This document shows positions 28,900 through 36,377 of a stretch of DNA of 54,782 bases, piece by piece. The stretch covers positions 1 to 54,782 of the forward strand of contig QGNP01000007.1 of the NCBI GenBank assembly GCA_003228125.1, read 5' to 3'. A program made the position numbers and the translations under genes. This stretch comes from Chloroflexota bacterium (GTDB lineage Bacteria; Chloroflexota; Dehalococcoidia; UBA2979). The notes under the pieces were generated by a model. The model was given only the letters and a program-made list of their open reading frames with translations, was not told the DNA's origin and did no database searches. Within the stretch, counting starts at the first letter, position 1. Each line of letters opens with the position of its first letter.

Positions 28900-29961
28900 A
28901 TGAGTACTAATGAAAATCAATCTTATGAATCAGCTGGTGTAGATATTCACACTGCTAATGAAACTCTTAAAGCATATGCTGAGCTTGCAAAAAAAACTAT
29001 GAATGAAAATGTATTAGCTGACATTGGTCCATTTGGTTCAGTTTTTAAATTATCTAATTATAAAGAACCTGTACTTGTTTCTTCAACAGATGGAGTGGGT
29101 ACAAAATTACTTTTAGCTAAATCTACAGATCGATTATCTATGATGGGAGAAGATCTAGTTAATCATTGCGTCAATGATGTAATGTGTGCTGGTGCGACTC
29201 CATTATTCTTTTTAGATTATATAGGAGCAGGACCTAATTTATCACAAGAAGATCGCATTGAACTTGTAAAGGGAATGACAAAAGCTTGTTTAGAAAATGA
29301 TGTTGCTTTAGTAGGTGGAGAGACAGCTGATTTGCCTGATTTATATCTCAAGAATGCCTTTGATATAGTTGGGTTTATGTTAGGTGCATCAGAAAAAAAT
29401 AAAATAGTCGATGGTTCAAAAATAAGTGCAGGAGATATTTTGTATGCAATACCTTCCAAAGGATTGCAGACAAATGGCTTCTCTATGATAAGAAAGATAT
29501 GGAATCTTAATGGTGAAATTGAACATGATTCAAAAATTTTATCTCAGAAAATCGATGGATTAGATATGAATTTAGGAGACTCACTAATGCAGCCACACTT
29601 ATCATTTAAGAATGTTATCGATGAATTGATTTATAGAAACCATGACGGTATTTCAGGCATTGCACATATTACTGGAGGGGGCATTGCTTTAAATTTAGAA
29701 AGGATTATTCCCGCACAAGTAAAAGCAGTTGTCGATTTATCAAGATATGAAATACCAGCAATATATAAAATTATTCATGATCAATCTTCATTATCTGATA
29801 AGGAAATGTTTGAAATATTTAACATGGGAATAGGTATGATTTTAGTCATTAATAAAGAATCGTTACCTCTTTTTCGAGGTATAATTGATAATTTTATAGA
29901 AATTGGATTTATTGAAAAAAATATAAATAAGAACGACAAGGTAGAAGTTATTTTGGAGTAA
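28900..29961 (+). CDS. purM: Phosphoribosylformylglycinamidine cyclo-ligase
   Basis: PurM closes the imidazole ring to give AIR using ATP. The N-terminal GVDIHTANE, STDGVGTKLLLA, VNDVMCAGATPLFFLDY and GGETADLPDLY are diagnostic, and 353 residues is normal. AAAGGAA precedes the ATG. It lies between purF and purH; no purN is found between purM and purH, where many bacteria have it. Confidence 0.95.
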   Translation: MSTNENQSYESAGVDIHTANETLKAYAELAKKTMNENVLADIGPFGSVFKLSNYKEPVLVSSTDGVGTKLLLAKSTDRLSMMGEDLVNHCVNDVMCAGATPLFFLDYIGAGPNLSQEDRIELVKGMTKACLENDVALVGGETADLPDLYLKNAFDIVGFMLGASEKNKIVDGSKISAGDILYAIPSKGLQTNGFSMIRKIWNLNGEIEHDSKILSQKIDGLDMNLGDSLMQPHLSFKNVIDELIYRNHDGISGIAHITGGGIALNLERIIPAQVKAVVDLSRYEIPAIYKIIHDQSSLSDKEMFEIFNMGIGMILVINKESLPLFRGIIDNFIEIGFIEKNINKNDKVEVILE

Positions 29962-29967
29962 TGAAAT

Positions 29968-31542
29968 ATGAAGGCTTTAATAGCAGTTTATAATAAAGAT
30001 AATTTAGATTTTTTTGCTCGTAGTTTATATGAATTAGGATGGGAGATTTTAGCTACTGGAGGTACTTTTAAAAAGATTAAAAGCGCTGGTATACCTGTAA
30101 CTTCTGTGGCTGATTTTACGAATCAAGATGAATTATTAGAAGGCAGAGTAAAAACTCTTCATCCTAAAATATATGCTGGTATTTTATATAGAAGAAATAA
30201 TTCTTCTGATATAGCTGAAATGCAAAAAGTAAATTTCGAAGCAATTGATTTAGTCGCTTGTAATTTATATCCATTCTTTGAAACTGTGACTGATAACAAT
30301 AATATATTAATTGAACAAGCAGTAGAACAAATTGATATCGGCGGCCCTACAATGCTAAGAGCATCTGCAAAAAATTTCAATGATGTGCTTTCTGTTTCTA
30401 ATCCAAATTCTTATCAAGAAGTAGTCCAATATTTAAAAAAGTTTAATAATAATATTAGAGATATCCCTTTAAATTTTAAGCAAAAATTGGCAGAAGATAC
30501 TTTTTTACATACAGCAAAATACGATGCATTAATAGCTGAGTATTTTAATGATGGGCTAAATGTCTTTCCTAATGAAAAAGTATTTTCTATATCAAAAATT
30601 AAAGAATTAAGATATGGAGAAAATCCACATCAAGAAGGGGCTTTATATAAATTAAATTCTGTCGATAGTAACACAAGAGCTAACACTGGTCCTATCCAAC
30701 ATCATGGTAAAGACATGTCATATGTCAATGTTTTAGATGCTGATGCTGCTTACAAATTAGTATGTGATTTAAATGAGCCTGCTTTAGCAATTATTAAACA
30801 TACTAATCCATGTTGTTTTGCAAGTTCAGATAAAAGTTTATCATTGTTGTATGACGATGCTCTAGATAACGGCGATGCATTATCAGCTTTCGGAGGCATT
30901 GTAGCTGTAAATCGGCGCATAGATAAAGATTTTGCTGATGCATTAAGGAAAAAAGTAAGTCCAATAAATGGGAATAAAATGTTTTTTGAAATAATTATTT
31001 CTCCAGGAATCGATGATGATGCATTAGAGCACTTAAAGAAAAAATCTAAAGATCTTAGAATAGTAACTATGAATCCATATTTTTTTGAAAATAATCTCAA
31101 TGACTATGTCACTGTTCATGGAGGATTCCTTACTCAGACCGTAGATCATTCAGCAGTAAAATTCGAACATATAACTGGCAAAAATATATCTGTTATAGAA
31201 GAAAATGATATAAATATCGCATGGAAAGTAGTGAAACATATTAAATCAAATGCCATAGCTATTGTTAAAAATGGAATTTTATTAGGAATGGGTGCTGGCC
31301 AGCCAAATAGAGTAGAAAGTACTAAGCTGGCTATTAATGCTGCTGGAGGGCGTGCAGTTGGTGCAGTTTTAGCTTCTGATGCTTTTTTCCCTTTTCCTGA
31401 TTCAATAGAAGTTGCTGGTCAAGCAGGCATTGACATTATTATTCAACCTGGCGGTTCTATAAGAGATAATGATACAATAACCACAGTGAAGAAATTTAAA
31501 ATGACACTCTTTCATACAGGTATCAGGCATTTTCGTCATTAA
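29968..31542 (+). CDS. purH: Bifunctional AICAR formyltransferase / IMP cyclohydrolase
   Basis: PurH carries out the last two steps to IMP. The N-terminal cyclohydrolase shows ATGGTFKKIKSAGI, GRVKTLHPKIYAGIL and CNLYPF. The formyltransferase half shows LRYGENPHQEGALY, the catalytic KHTNPCCFA, DALSAFGGIVAVN, GMGAGQPNRVEST and ASDAFFPFPD. It ends with the family-typical GIRHFRH. It begins six bases after purM and is the third gene of a purF-purM-purH operon. Confidence 0.96.
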   Translation: MKALIAVYNKDNLDFFARSLYELGWEILATGGTFKKIKSAGIPVTSVADFTNQDELLEGRVKTLHPKIYAGILYRRNNSSDIAEMQKVNFEAIDLVACNLYPFFETVTDNNNILIEQAVEQIDIGGPTMLRASAKNFNDVLSVSNPNSYQEVVQYLKKFNNNIRDIPLNFKQKLAEDTFLHTAKYDALIAEYFNDGLNVFPNEKVFSISKIKELRYGENPHQEGALYKLNSVDSNTRANTGPIQHHGKDMSYVNVLDADAAYKLVCDLNEPALAIIKHTNPCCFASSDKSLSLLYDDALDNGDALSAFGGIVAVNRRIDKDFADALRKKVSPINGNKMFFEIIISPGIDDDALEHLKKKSKDLRIVTMNPYFFENNLNDYVTVHGGFLTQTVDHSAVKFEHITGKNISVIEENDINIAWKVVKHIKSNAIAIVKNGILLGMGAGQPNRVESTKLAINAAGGRAVGAVLASDAFFPFPDSIEVAGQAGIDIIIQPGGSIRDNDTITTVKKFKMTLFHTGIRHFRH

Positions 31543-31579
31543 TAAACTATCCTCAAGATAGAATTTATCGGAATTATTT

Positions 31580-32290
31580 ATGAAAAAAGTAGTTATCGTT
31601 ATTCCTGTATATAATGAAGAAAAAATTATACAAGATTCTTTAAAAGCAATTAATAGTTGGTGTTTAATAAATCATGATTTTCAATGGAAAATAATTGTTG
31701 CAGACAATGGCTCAACAGACAGAACTAGCGAATTAGCTAATTCGCTAGTTACGAAATTGGGTACTGAATTAGAAGTTATTAAAATTTTTTTTAAAGGCAG
31801 AGGCTTTGCATTAAAAGTAAGTTGGTTCAATTATAACGCAGATATCTATGTTTATATGGATGCCGATCTATCAACTGATTTAAATAATTTGTTGGCATTA
31901 ATTAAACCAATTTCGTTAGGAATCTATGATCTAGTAATTGGTTCAAGGAGACACACTGATTCAGAGGTTTCAAGGAGTGTTTTTCGAGAGGTTATATCAA
32001 GAAGCTATATAGCATTATACAAACTTATATTAAATTCAAAAGTTAGTGATCTGCAATGTGGATTTAAAGCAGTAAATAGACAGGTAGTTAAAAATATTTT
32101 ACCTGAAATCATTGATAACCAATGGTTTTTTGATACTGAATTAATTTGGCTTTCAGAAAAAAGAAATTATAAGATATTAGAAATTCCTATAAAATGGAAT
32201 GAAGATATTAATTCTAGTGTAGACATTATTAAAACAATGATGAATTATATTAAAAATTTAATTAGATTAAAAAATTCTTCACATATTTAA
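31580..32290 (+). CDS. Family 2 glycosyltransferase (dolichyl-phosphate glucosyltransferase-like)
   Basis: This GT-A glycosyltransferase opens with VVIVIPVYNEE, followed by VADNGSTDRTSE, FKGRGFALK, the metal-binding YMDADLSTD (Asp94-Ala-Asp96) and DLQCGFKAVNR. The combination is typical of enzymes that load a sugar onto a polyprenyl phosphate. There are no C-terminal membrane helices (236 residues). A perfect 28-bp palindrome lies within codons 48-57. The acceptor and sugar cannot be read from sequence. Confidence 0.88.
   Translation: MKKVVIVIPVYNEEKIIQDSLKAINSWCLINHDFQWKIIVADNGSTDRTSELANSLVTKLGTELEVIKIFFKGRGFALKVSWFNYNADIYVYMDADLSTDLNNLLALIKPISLGIYDLVIGSRRHTDSEVSRSVFREVISRSYIALYKLILNSKVSDLQCGFKAVNRQVVKNILPEIIDNQWFFDTELIWLSEKRNYKILEIPIKWNEDINSSVDIIKTMMNYIKNLIRLKNSSHI
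31723..31750. repeat. Perfect 28-bp palindrome inside the glycosyltransferase gene
   Basis: The half-site AACTAGCGAATTAG (31723-31736) is followed without spacer by its exact reverse complement (31737-31750). It encodes part of the loop after the NGSTDRTSE motif. A palindrome this long and perfect is very unlikely by chance at one chosen place, and it would be prone to cruciform formation or deletion. Confidence 0.9.
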
Positions 32291-32373
32291 AACCTCGGTT
32301 ATAATTATTTTAAAGTTATTGATTATAATCAGTAGTTTTATTAGCATTTGATTGGCATTGAAAAGAGATAAAT

Positions 32374-32478
32374 ATGTTAGGTGAAGTTGGAGAGACTCTT
32401 GAACTATTCGGAGTCCTTGTTACTATTTTTGGTTCGCTAGGAATATTAGTGCTATTGGGTAATTGGTGGAAGATTTAG
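32374..32478 (+). CDS. 34-residue single-span membrane protein upstream of the cytochrome b genes
   Basis: This short gene has AAGAGA before its ATG and encodes an acidic N-terminus (MLGEVGETLELFG), one hydrophobic helix (about 12-29) and the end GNWWKI. Size and layout recall the tiny single-helix subunits of cytochrome b6f (PetG, PetL, PetN), but I see no clear sequence match to any of them. It lies 117 bases before a b6-type cytochrome b, with a strong stem-loop between them. Subunit status is inference from context. Confidence 0.65.
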   Translation: MLGEVGETLELFGVLVTIFGSLGILVLLGNWWKI

Positions 32479-32536
32479 TAATAATTTTTTCTAAATTCTA
32501 ATCATGAACTAATGAAAGTAACTCATAGATCAATTA

Positions 32537-32570
32537 TTATATATAACGATGAAAATATCGTTATATATAA
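32537..32570 (+). other. Perfect 14-bp stem-loop in the cytochrome b leader
   Basis: TTATATATAACGAT (32537-32550) and ATCGTTATATATAA (32557-32570) pair perfectly around a six-base loop. No U-tract follows, so it is not a typical terminator. It lies between the 34-residue protein gene and cytochrome b, 25 bases before the latter's start, and could stabilise or process the transcript or bind a regulator. Confidence 0.75.
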
Positions 32571-32595
32571 CTTGCTAAATAATTAAGGCAGATGA

Positions 32596-33348
32596 ATGAC
32601 AATTGAAAAACCAGCCAAACCTTCGTTAGAAGAAAGAATTTATAATTATGTAATGAATGGCAGAGTTGTCAAGTCTATTATTCGTTCAGGTTATCCTAAT
32701 ACTCCTAGAAATCAAATGTTAATGGTTGCTACAAATGTTTTTTTACATTTGCATCCAACTAGAATTAATAGAACTCATGTAAAAATTACCCATACATTTT
32801 GCTTAGGAGGCCTTTCTTTTTTTATGTTTTTAGGATTAACAATTACTGGAGTATTGTTAATGTTTTATTATGTTCCATCAGTAGAACGAGCGTATGAAGA
32901 CATGCAAGCTATTCAATCAACTGTTAGATTTGGCTTTTTAATGAGAAATCTACATAGATGGATGGCTCATAGCATGGTTTTGTTAGTTTTTATGCATATG
33001 ATGAGAGTATTTTACACAGGTTCTTATAAGCCACCAAGAGAGTTTAATTGGGTAGTTGGAGTGTTATTATTAGTTCTTACCTTACTTCTGTCGTTTACTG
33101 GATATCTTTTGCCGTGGGACGAATTAGCTTTTTGGGCAATTACAGTCGGTACTCAAATGGTAGGTTCTGCTCCATTGTTTGGTGAAGCTAATAGATTTAT
33201 TTTAATCGGTGGATATGAAGTGGGAGCAAATGCTCTAATTAGATTCTATACTTTGCATGTAATTGGCTTACCTCTTATCACTACTGTGTTTATGGCTGTT
33301 CATTTTTGGAGAATTAGAAGAGATGGCGGACTAGCAAAACCTTTGTAG
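32596..33348 (+). CDS. Cytochrome b, N-terminal (b6-type) subunit
   Basis: This is the four-helix haem-binding part of a bc/b6f-type complex that oxidises quinol. The haem ligands are His120 and His134 (13 residues between) and His221 and His236 (14 between); a 14-residue spacing in the second pair is typical of b6-like proteins. Cys69 in FCLGG matches the b6 position (YCLGG) that binds the extra c-type haem covalently. [13 protein letters not shown] is also conserved. AAGG precedes the ATG. The C-terminal part is encoded separately by the next gene, a split arrangement as in b6f. Confidence 0.92.
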   Translation: MTIEKPAKPSLEERIYNYVMNGRVVKSIIRSGYPNTPRNQMLMVATNVFLHLHPTRINRTHVKITHTFCLGGLSFFMFLGLTITGVLLMFYYVPSVERAYEDMQAIQSTVRFGFLMRNLHRWMAHSMVLLVFMHMMRVFYTGSYKPPREFNWVVGVLLLVLTLLLSFTGYLLPWDELAFWAITVGTQMVGSAPLFGEANRFILIGGYEVGANALIRFYTLHVIGLPLITTVFMAVHFWRIRRDGGLAKPL

Positions 33349-33387
33349 ATATAAAAGTTTCATTGATTTAGTTAAGGTATTTAATTT

Positions 33388-34266
33388 ATGGCTTCAGGTT
33401 CAGAATCATTGCAAAAGCCTATTTCTAAAGCTGTTCAAGGTCGACAAGCAAGGCGTCGAGAAGAAGAATTGTTAGTTTGGCCTGATTTAGTTTTTATTGA
33501 ATTTATATCTGCACTTTTATTTATGTTAACACTGACGATACTTTCTATTTTGATAAATGCTCCATTGCAGGATAGAGCCAACCCTAGTCATACACCAAAT
33601 CCATCAAAAGCTCCATGGTATTTTTTAAATCTACAAGAATTATTGCTTCATATGCATCCTGCAATTGCAGGAGTTCTAGTTCCTACTATTGCTGTTGGAG
33701 CATTAATGGCTATACCTTATTTAGACAATACTAGAGAAGGTGAAGGAAAATGGTGGGCATCACCTAGAGCAAAAATTAATGCTAAAGTTGGCGCATTTGT
33801 AGGTTTTTTTGGTACTTTGCTGTTAATTTTATTTAATGAATCAAAACATGTTTGGTTGTTTGAAAAAGCAACAACTCTTCAATGGCCTTCAGCGTTGAAC
33901 TGGTTAAAAAATACAAGAGCGATACAAACAGAAATTCCTTGGCCTGAATCGATAAGATCGATTTCTATAGGTGAGAAATTATTTAAAACAGAATTATTAG
34001 GATTACCTCCCATTAATTTAGTTTTAGATATACCTAAGCTTTTAGTTGAACAAATTATTCCTATGACAACTATGATTGGCTTGCCTATAATTCTTGCTGT
34101 AGTTGCTGGTAAAATGAATATTGCACAAACAAAAAGAGATTATGCTATATTGATTTTTTCAGCTTTTATGGCAACATGGCTCATGTTAACTATTAGTGGA
34201 ACTGCTTTAAGAGGCGCAGGCATGGAATTAATGTGGCCGTGGAATGTTAAACCGCCAGTTACATAA
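33388..34266 (+). CDS. Cytochrome b, C-terminal (subunit IV-like) subunit
   Basis: This protein completes the cytochrome b. It begins with a charged segment, then a helix, then the quinol-site region NPSKAPWYFLNLQELL, where a KAPWY sequence replaces the classical PEWY. Further hydrophobic helices lie at about 85-105, 130-147, 225-245 and 250-275. At 292 residues it is longer than plant-type subunit IV (about 160), with a loop at about 150-225 before additional helices. It follows the b6-type gene by 39 bases. Confidence 0.88.
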   Translation: MASGSESLQKPISKAVQGRQARRREEELLVWPDLVFIEFISALLFMLTLTILSILINAPLQDRANPSHTPNPSKAPWYFLNLQELLLHMHPAIAGVLVPTIAVGALMAIPYLDNTREGEGKWWASPRAKINAKVGAFVGFFGTLLLILFNESKHVWLFEKATTLQWPSALNWLKNTRAIQTEIPWPESIRSISIGEKLFKTELLGLPPINLVLDIPKLLVEQIIPMTTMIGLPIILAVVAGKMNIAQTKRDYAILIFSAFMATWLMLTISGTALRGAGMELMWPWNVKPPVT

Positions 34267-34287
34267 TATTATATTGATAGGTAGAAA

Positions 34288-35022
34288 ATGGTTAATGATA
34301 ATAAAGATAAAGAAATAGAAATTCAAGCTAACGATGAGCTGCTTGATAAAGAAATTGGTTCTTCACCAGCAGCAGGTGAAAGCATTGATGCTTGGAAAGA
34401 TGCTTTGTCTTCGCGCAGCACAGCTGTTCCAAAGAATATTATTGTCCCTAGCACGCAAGCGCATAGCGTTAAACCAACTGTTACAAGAAGAACATTTGTT
34501 AAAGGAACGTTTTGGACTGGCTTTGGGGTGACTATTCTTGGTTTTGTCGGTATATTTTTAGATTTTTTCTGGCCTAGAGGAGTTGAAAAATTTGCTGGGC
34601 CTTATCCTGTTGGTAATATTAATGATTTTAAACCAGGAGCTCCTCCAGTTAGATTTAAAGCAGCTCAAACGTGGATAGTAAACTTAGATCCAAATGACAC
34701 CAGTGAAGTGGGTGGAAAAGGAGGATCTGGTTTGTTAGCGCTTTGGCAAAAATGCCCACATCTTGGATGCGCTGTTCCTTGGAGAGGTGGATTTAACTTT
34801 AATGGTGATGATGGTTGGTTTAGGTGCCCGTGTCATGGATCTACATATACGAAAGCTGGTGTAAGAGTTTTTGGTCCTGCTCCTAGATCGATGGATACTT
34901 TCGAACTTTCAGTTGATGCTCAAGGAAATTTGACAGTACATACAGATAAAGTTATCCCAGGAGACGAAGATAATCCTGTTAGAGCAAAAACAATTGACGA
35001 TATCAGTAATTCAGAAGCGTAG
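34288..35022 (+). CDS. Rieske iron-sulfur protein
   Basis: This is the high-potential 2Fe-2S subunit of the quinol-oxidising complex. The cluster motifs are CPHLGC (Cys156, His158, Cys161) and CPCHGS (Cys180, Cys182, His183), giving two Cys and two His ligands plus a disulfide. A TRRTFVKG motif just before the membrane helix (about 74-93) indicates Tat export, in line with tatA in this window. A 60-residue hydrophilic N-terminal extension is unusual for the family. It lies in the same cluster as cytochrome b and the dihaem cytochrome c. Confidence 0.94.
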   Translation: MVNDNKDKEIEIQANDELLDKEIGSSPAAGESIDAWKDALSSRSTAVPKNIIVPSTQAHSVKPTVTRRTFVKGTFWTGFGVTILGFVGIFLDFFWPRGVEKFAGPYPVGNINDFKPGAPPVRFKAAQTWIVNLDPNDTSEVGGKGGSGLLALWQKCPHLGCAVPWRGGFNFNGDDGWFRCPCHGSTYTKAGVRVFGPAPRSMDTFELSVDAQGNLTVHTDKVIPGDEDNPVRAKTIDDISNSEA

Positions 35023-35042
35023 TTGATTTTTATGGAGATTAG

Positions 35043-35990
35043 ATGAACACAACTAAACAAATAACGATTATATTAATTTTACTATTATCAGTAATTGGAA
35101 CTTGTTTTGGCTATTCAATGGCAGAATCTTCTCGTCAAAAAAAAGAAGCAGAACATCTTACTGAAAGAAATGCAGAACGAGGTGCTAGGATTTATGTTAA
35201 CAATTGTCGATCTTGTCACGGCCATCAAGGATTTGGTTCTGAAGAAGGAGCCATTGGAGCAAAAATTAACTCTTCTGCTTTTTTAATTTTAGAAGAAGAC
35301 AATGAATATGGCGCTGAAGCAACTTCAAAGTTTGGTTCTGGAGGTACTCCAGGTTATCAAGATATAAGGAACTTTGTAAGGAATACATTGAGATGCGGTC
35401 GTGCAGGAACATATATGCCTGCTTGGTCAGAAGAATATGGTGGAACCCTTTCAGATACTCAAATCGATCAAGTTGTGACACTTATTACAACAGGTAGATG
35501 GGATTTAGTTGCACAAGAAATTATAGAACATGATGAAGAGAATAATACAAATCCAGACGAAGTTATTTTAAAAGATCCATCTGGAATGGCCATTATTAGT
35601 GAAAATTGTGGCCAATATAATGCAGTTCAAGCTTTAAAATACAGAACAAGATCAGACCCTAGATTGAATGTTGTAGATGGCAATGAAAATAAAAATGAAG
35701 AAAATGAAGTTGTTACTTCAGTTGAAATGGGCCCCATGGTAAAAGGATTACCTGTTGAGCAATTTTATGCAGCGGCATGTGCAGTTTGCCACGGCGTAGA
35801 TAGAAAAGGAGTCGAAGCTATTGGGAGCCTCCCTCTTCTTCCAAGCTATTTAACTAAAGAAGATAATTTTTATTTCGAAACGCTTGTTAATGGTCGGGCA
35901 GGAACAGTAATGCCATCATGGAGAGCTCAAGGTTTATCTGATGATGAAATGTGGAATTTAGTAAACTTTATTAAATATACTCAACCTTAA
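35043..35990 (+). CDS. Membrane-anchored dihaem cytochrome c
   Basis: An N-terminal membrane helix (about 6-24) is followed by two cytochrome c domains. The haem sites are CRSCH (55-59) and CAVCH (246-250), and likely methionine ligands occur in YMPAW and VMPSW. The domains are joined by an acidic linker of about 60 residues. It would take electrons from the Rieske protein and pass them on. It follows the Rieske gene by 20 bases and closes the cluster. A T9 run at 36015-36023 could be a weak termination site. Confidence 0.93.
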   Translation: MNTTKQITIILILLLSVIGTCFGYSMAESSRQKKEAEHLTERNAERGARIYVNNCRSCHGHQGFGSEEGAIGAKINSSAFLILEEDNEYGAEATSKFGSGGTPGYQDIRNFVRNTLRCGRAGTYMPAWSEEYGGTLSDTQIDQVVTLITTGRWDLVAQEIIEHDEENNTNPDEVILKDPSGMAIISENCGQYNAVQALKYRTRSDPRLNVVDGNENKNEENEVVTSVEMGPMVKGLPVEQFYAAACAVCHGVDRKGVEAIGSLPLLPSYLTKEDNFYFETLVNGRAGTVMPSWRAQGLSDDEMWNLVNFIKYTQP

Positions 35991-36078
35991 TTATTGATTT
36001 TAATGAGATTGCTCTTTTTTTTTGTATGTTGATTTATTAAAATGATTATTATGGAAAATGTAATGAAAGGAATAATGA

Positions 36079-36198
36079 ATGTCTGCAGAAACTGGTAAAA
36101 GATATAAATGCTTAGAATGTGAAGCTGAGTTTATAGTTACAAGAGGTTCTGATGATGCATCATTACGATGCGGAGATCATGAGTTAGAACAAATATAA
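36079..36198 (+). CDS. Small desulforedoxin-like protein (three cysteines)
   Basis: This 39-residue gene has an AAAGGAA site before its ATG. The protein begins TGKRYKCLECEAEFIVT and ends LRCGDHELEQI. This is the layout of desulforedoxin-like domains, which bind a metal through CxxC and a later CC pair. Here CLEC is kept but only one cysteine remains at the second site (Cys31, followed by Gly-Asp). It may bind metal with another ligand. The next small gene is a diverged relative. Confidence 0.7.
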   Translation: MSAETGKRYKCLECEAEFIVTRGSDDASLRCGDHELEQI

Positions 36199-36212
36199 GA
36201 TAGGAATTAAAT

Positions 36213-36356
36213 ATGGTAGTTCAATTAGGTAAAAGATACAAAGATGAACAAACAGAAGTTGAAGTTTTATGCATTAAACCAGGTGCATGTGATTTAAATA
36301 TAGATGGTCGTCCTATGGAAGAACTTCAACCTAAAGTTCTTCCATCAGCTGATTAA
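36213..36356 (+). CDS. Small desulforedoxin-like protein that has lost the CxxC ligands
   Basis: This 47-residue gene starts 14 bases after the preceding one. Its protein opens QLGKRYKDEQTEVEVLC and ends DGRPMEELQPKVLPSAD. Small actinobacterial and chloroflexal proteins I recall share GKRY, the TEVLC segment and the QPK-LPS tail but carry CxxC and CC ligands. Here those positions are Asp/Gln and Asp/Gly. Only two unrelated cysteines remain (LCIKPGAC). The shared opening with the upstream gene suggests paralogues, one no longer binding iron or zinc. Confidence 0.68.
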   Translation: MVVQLGKRYKDEQTEVEVLCIKPGACDLNIDGRPMEELQPKVLPSAD

Positions 36357-36377
36357 TCAAAATAATCAATTTTTATT

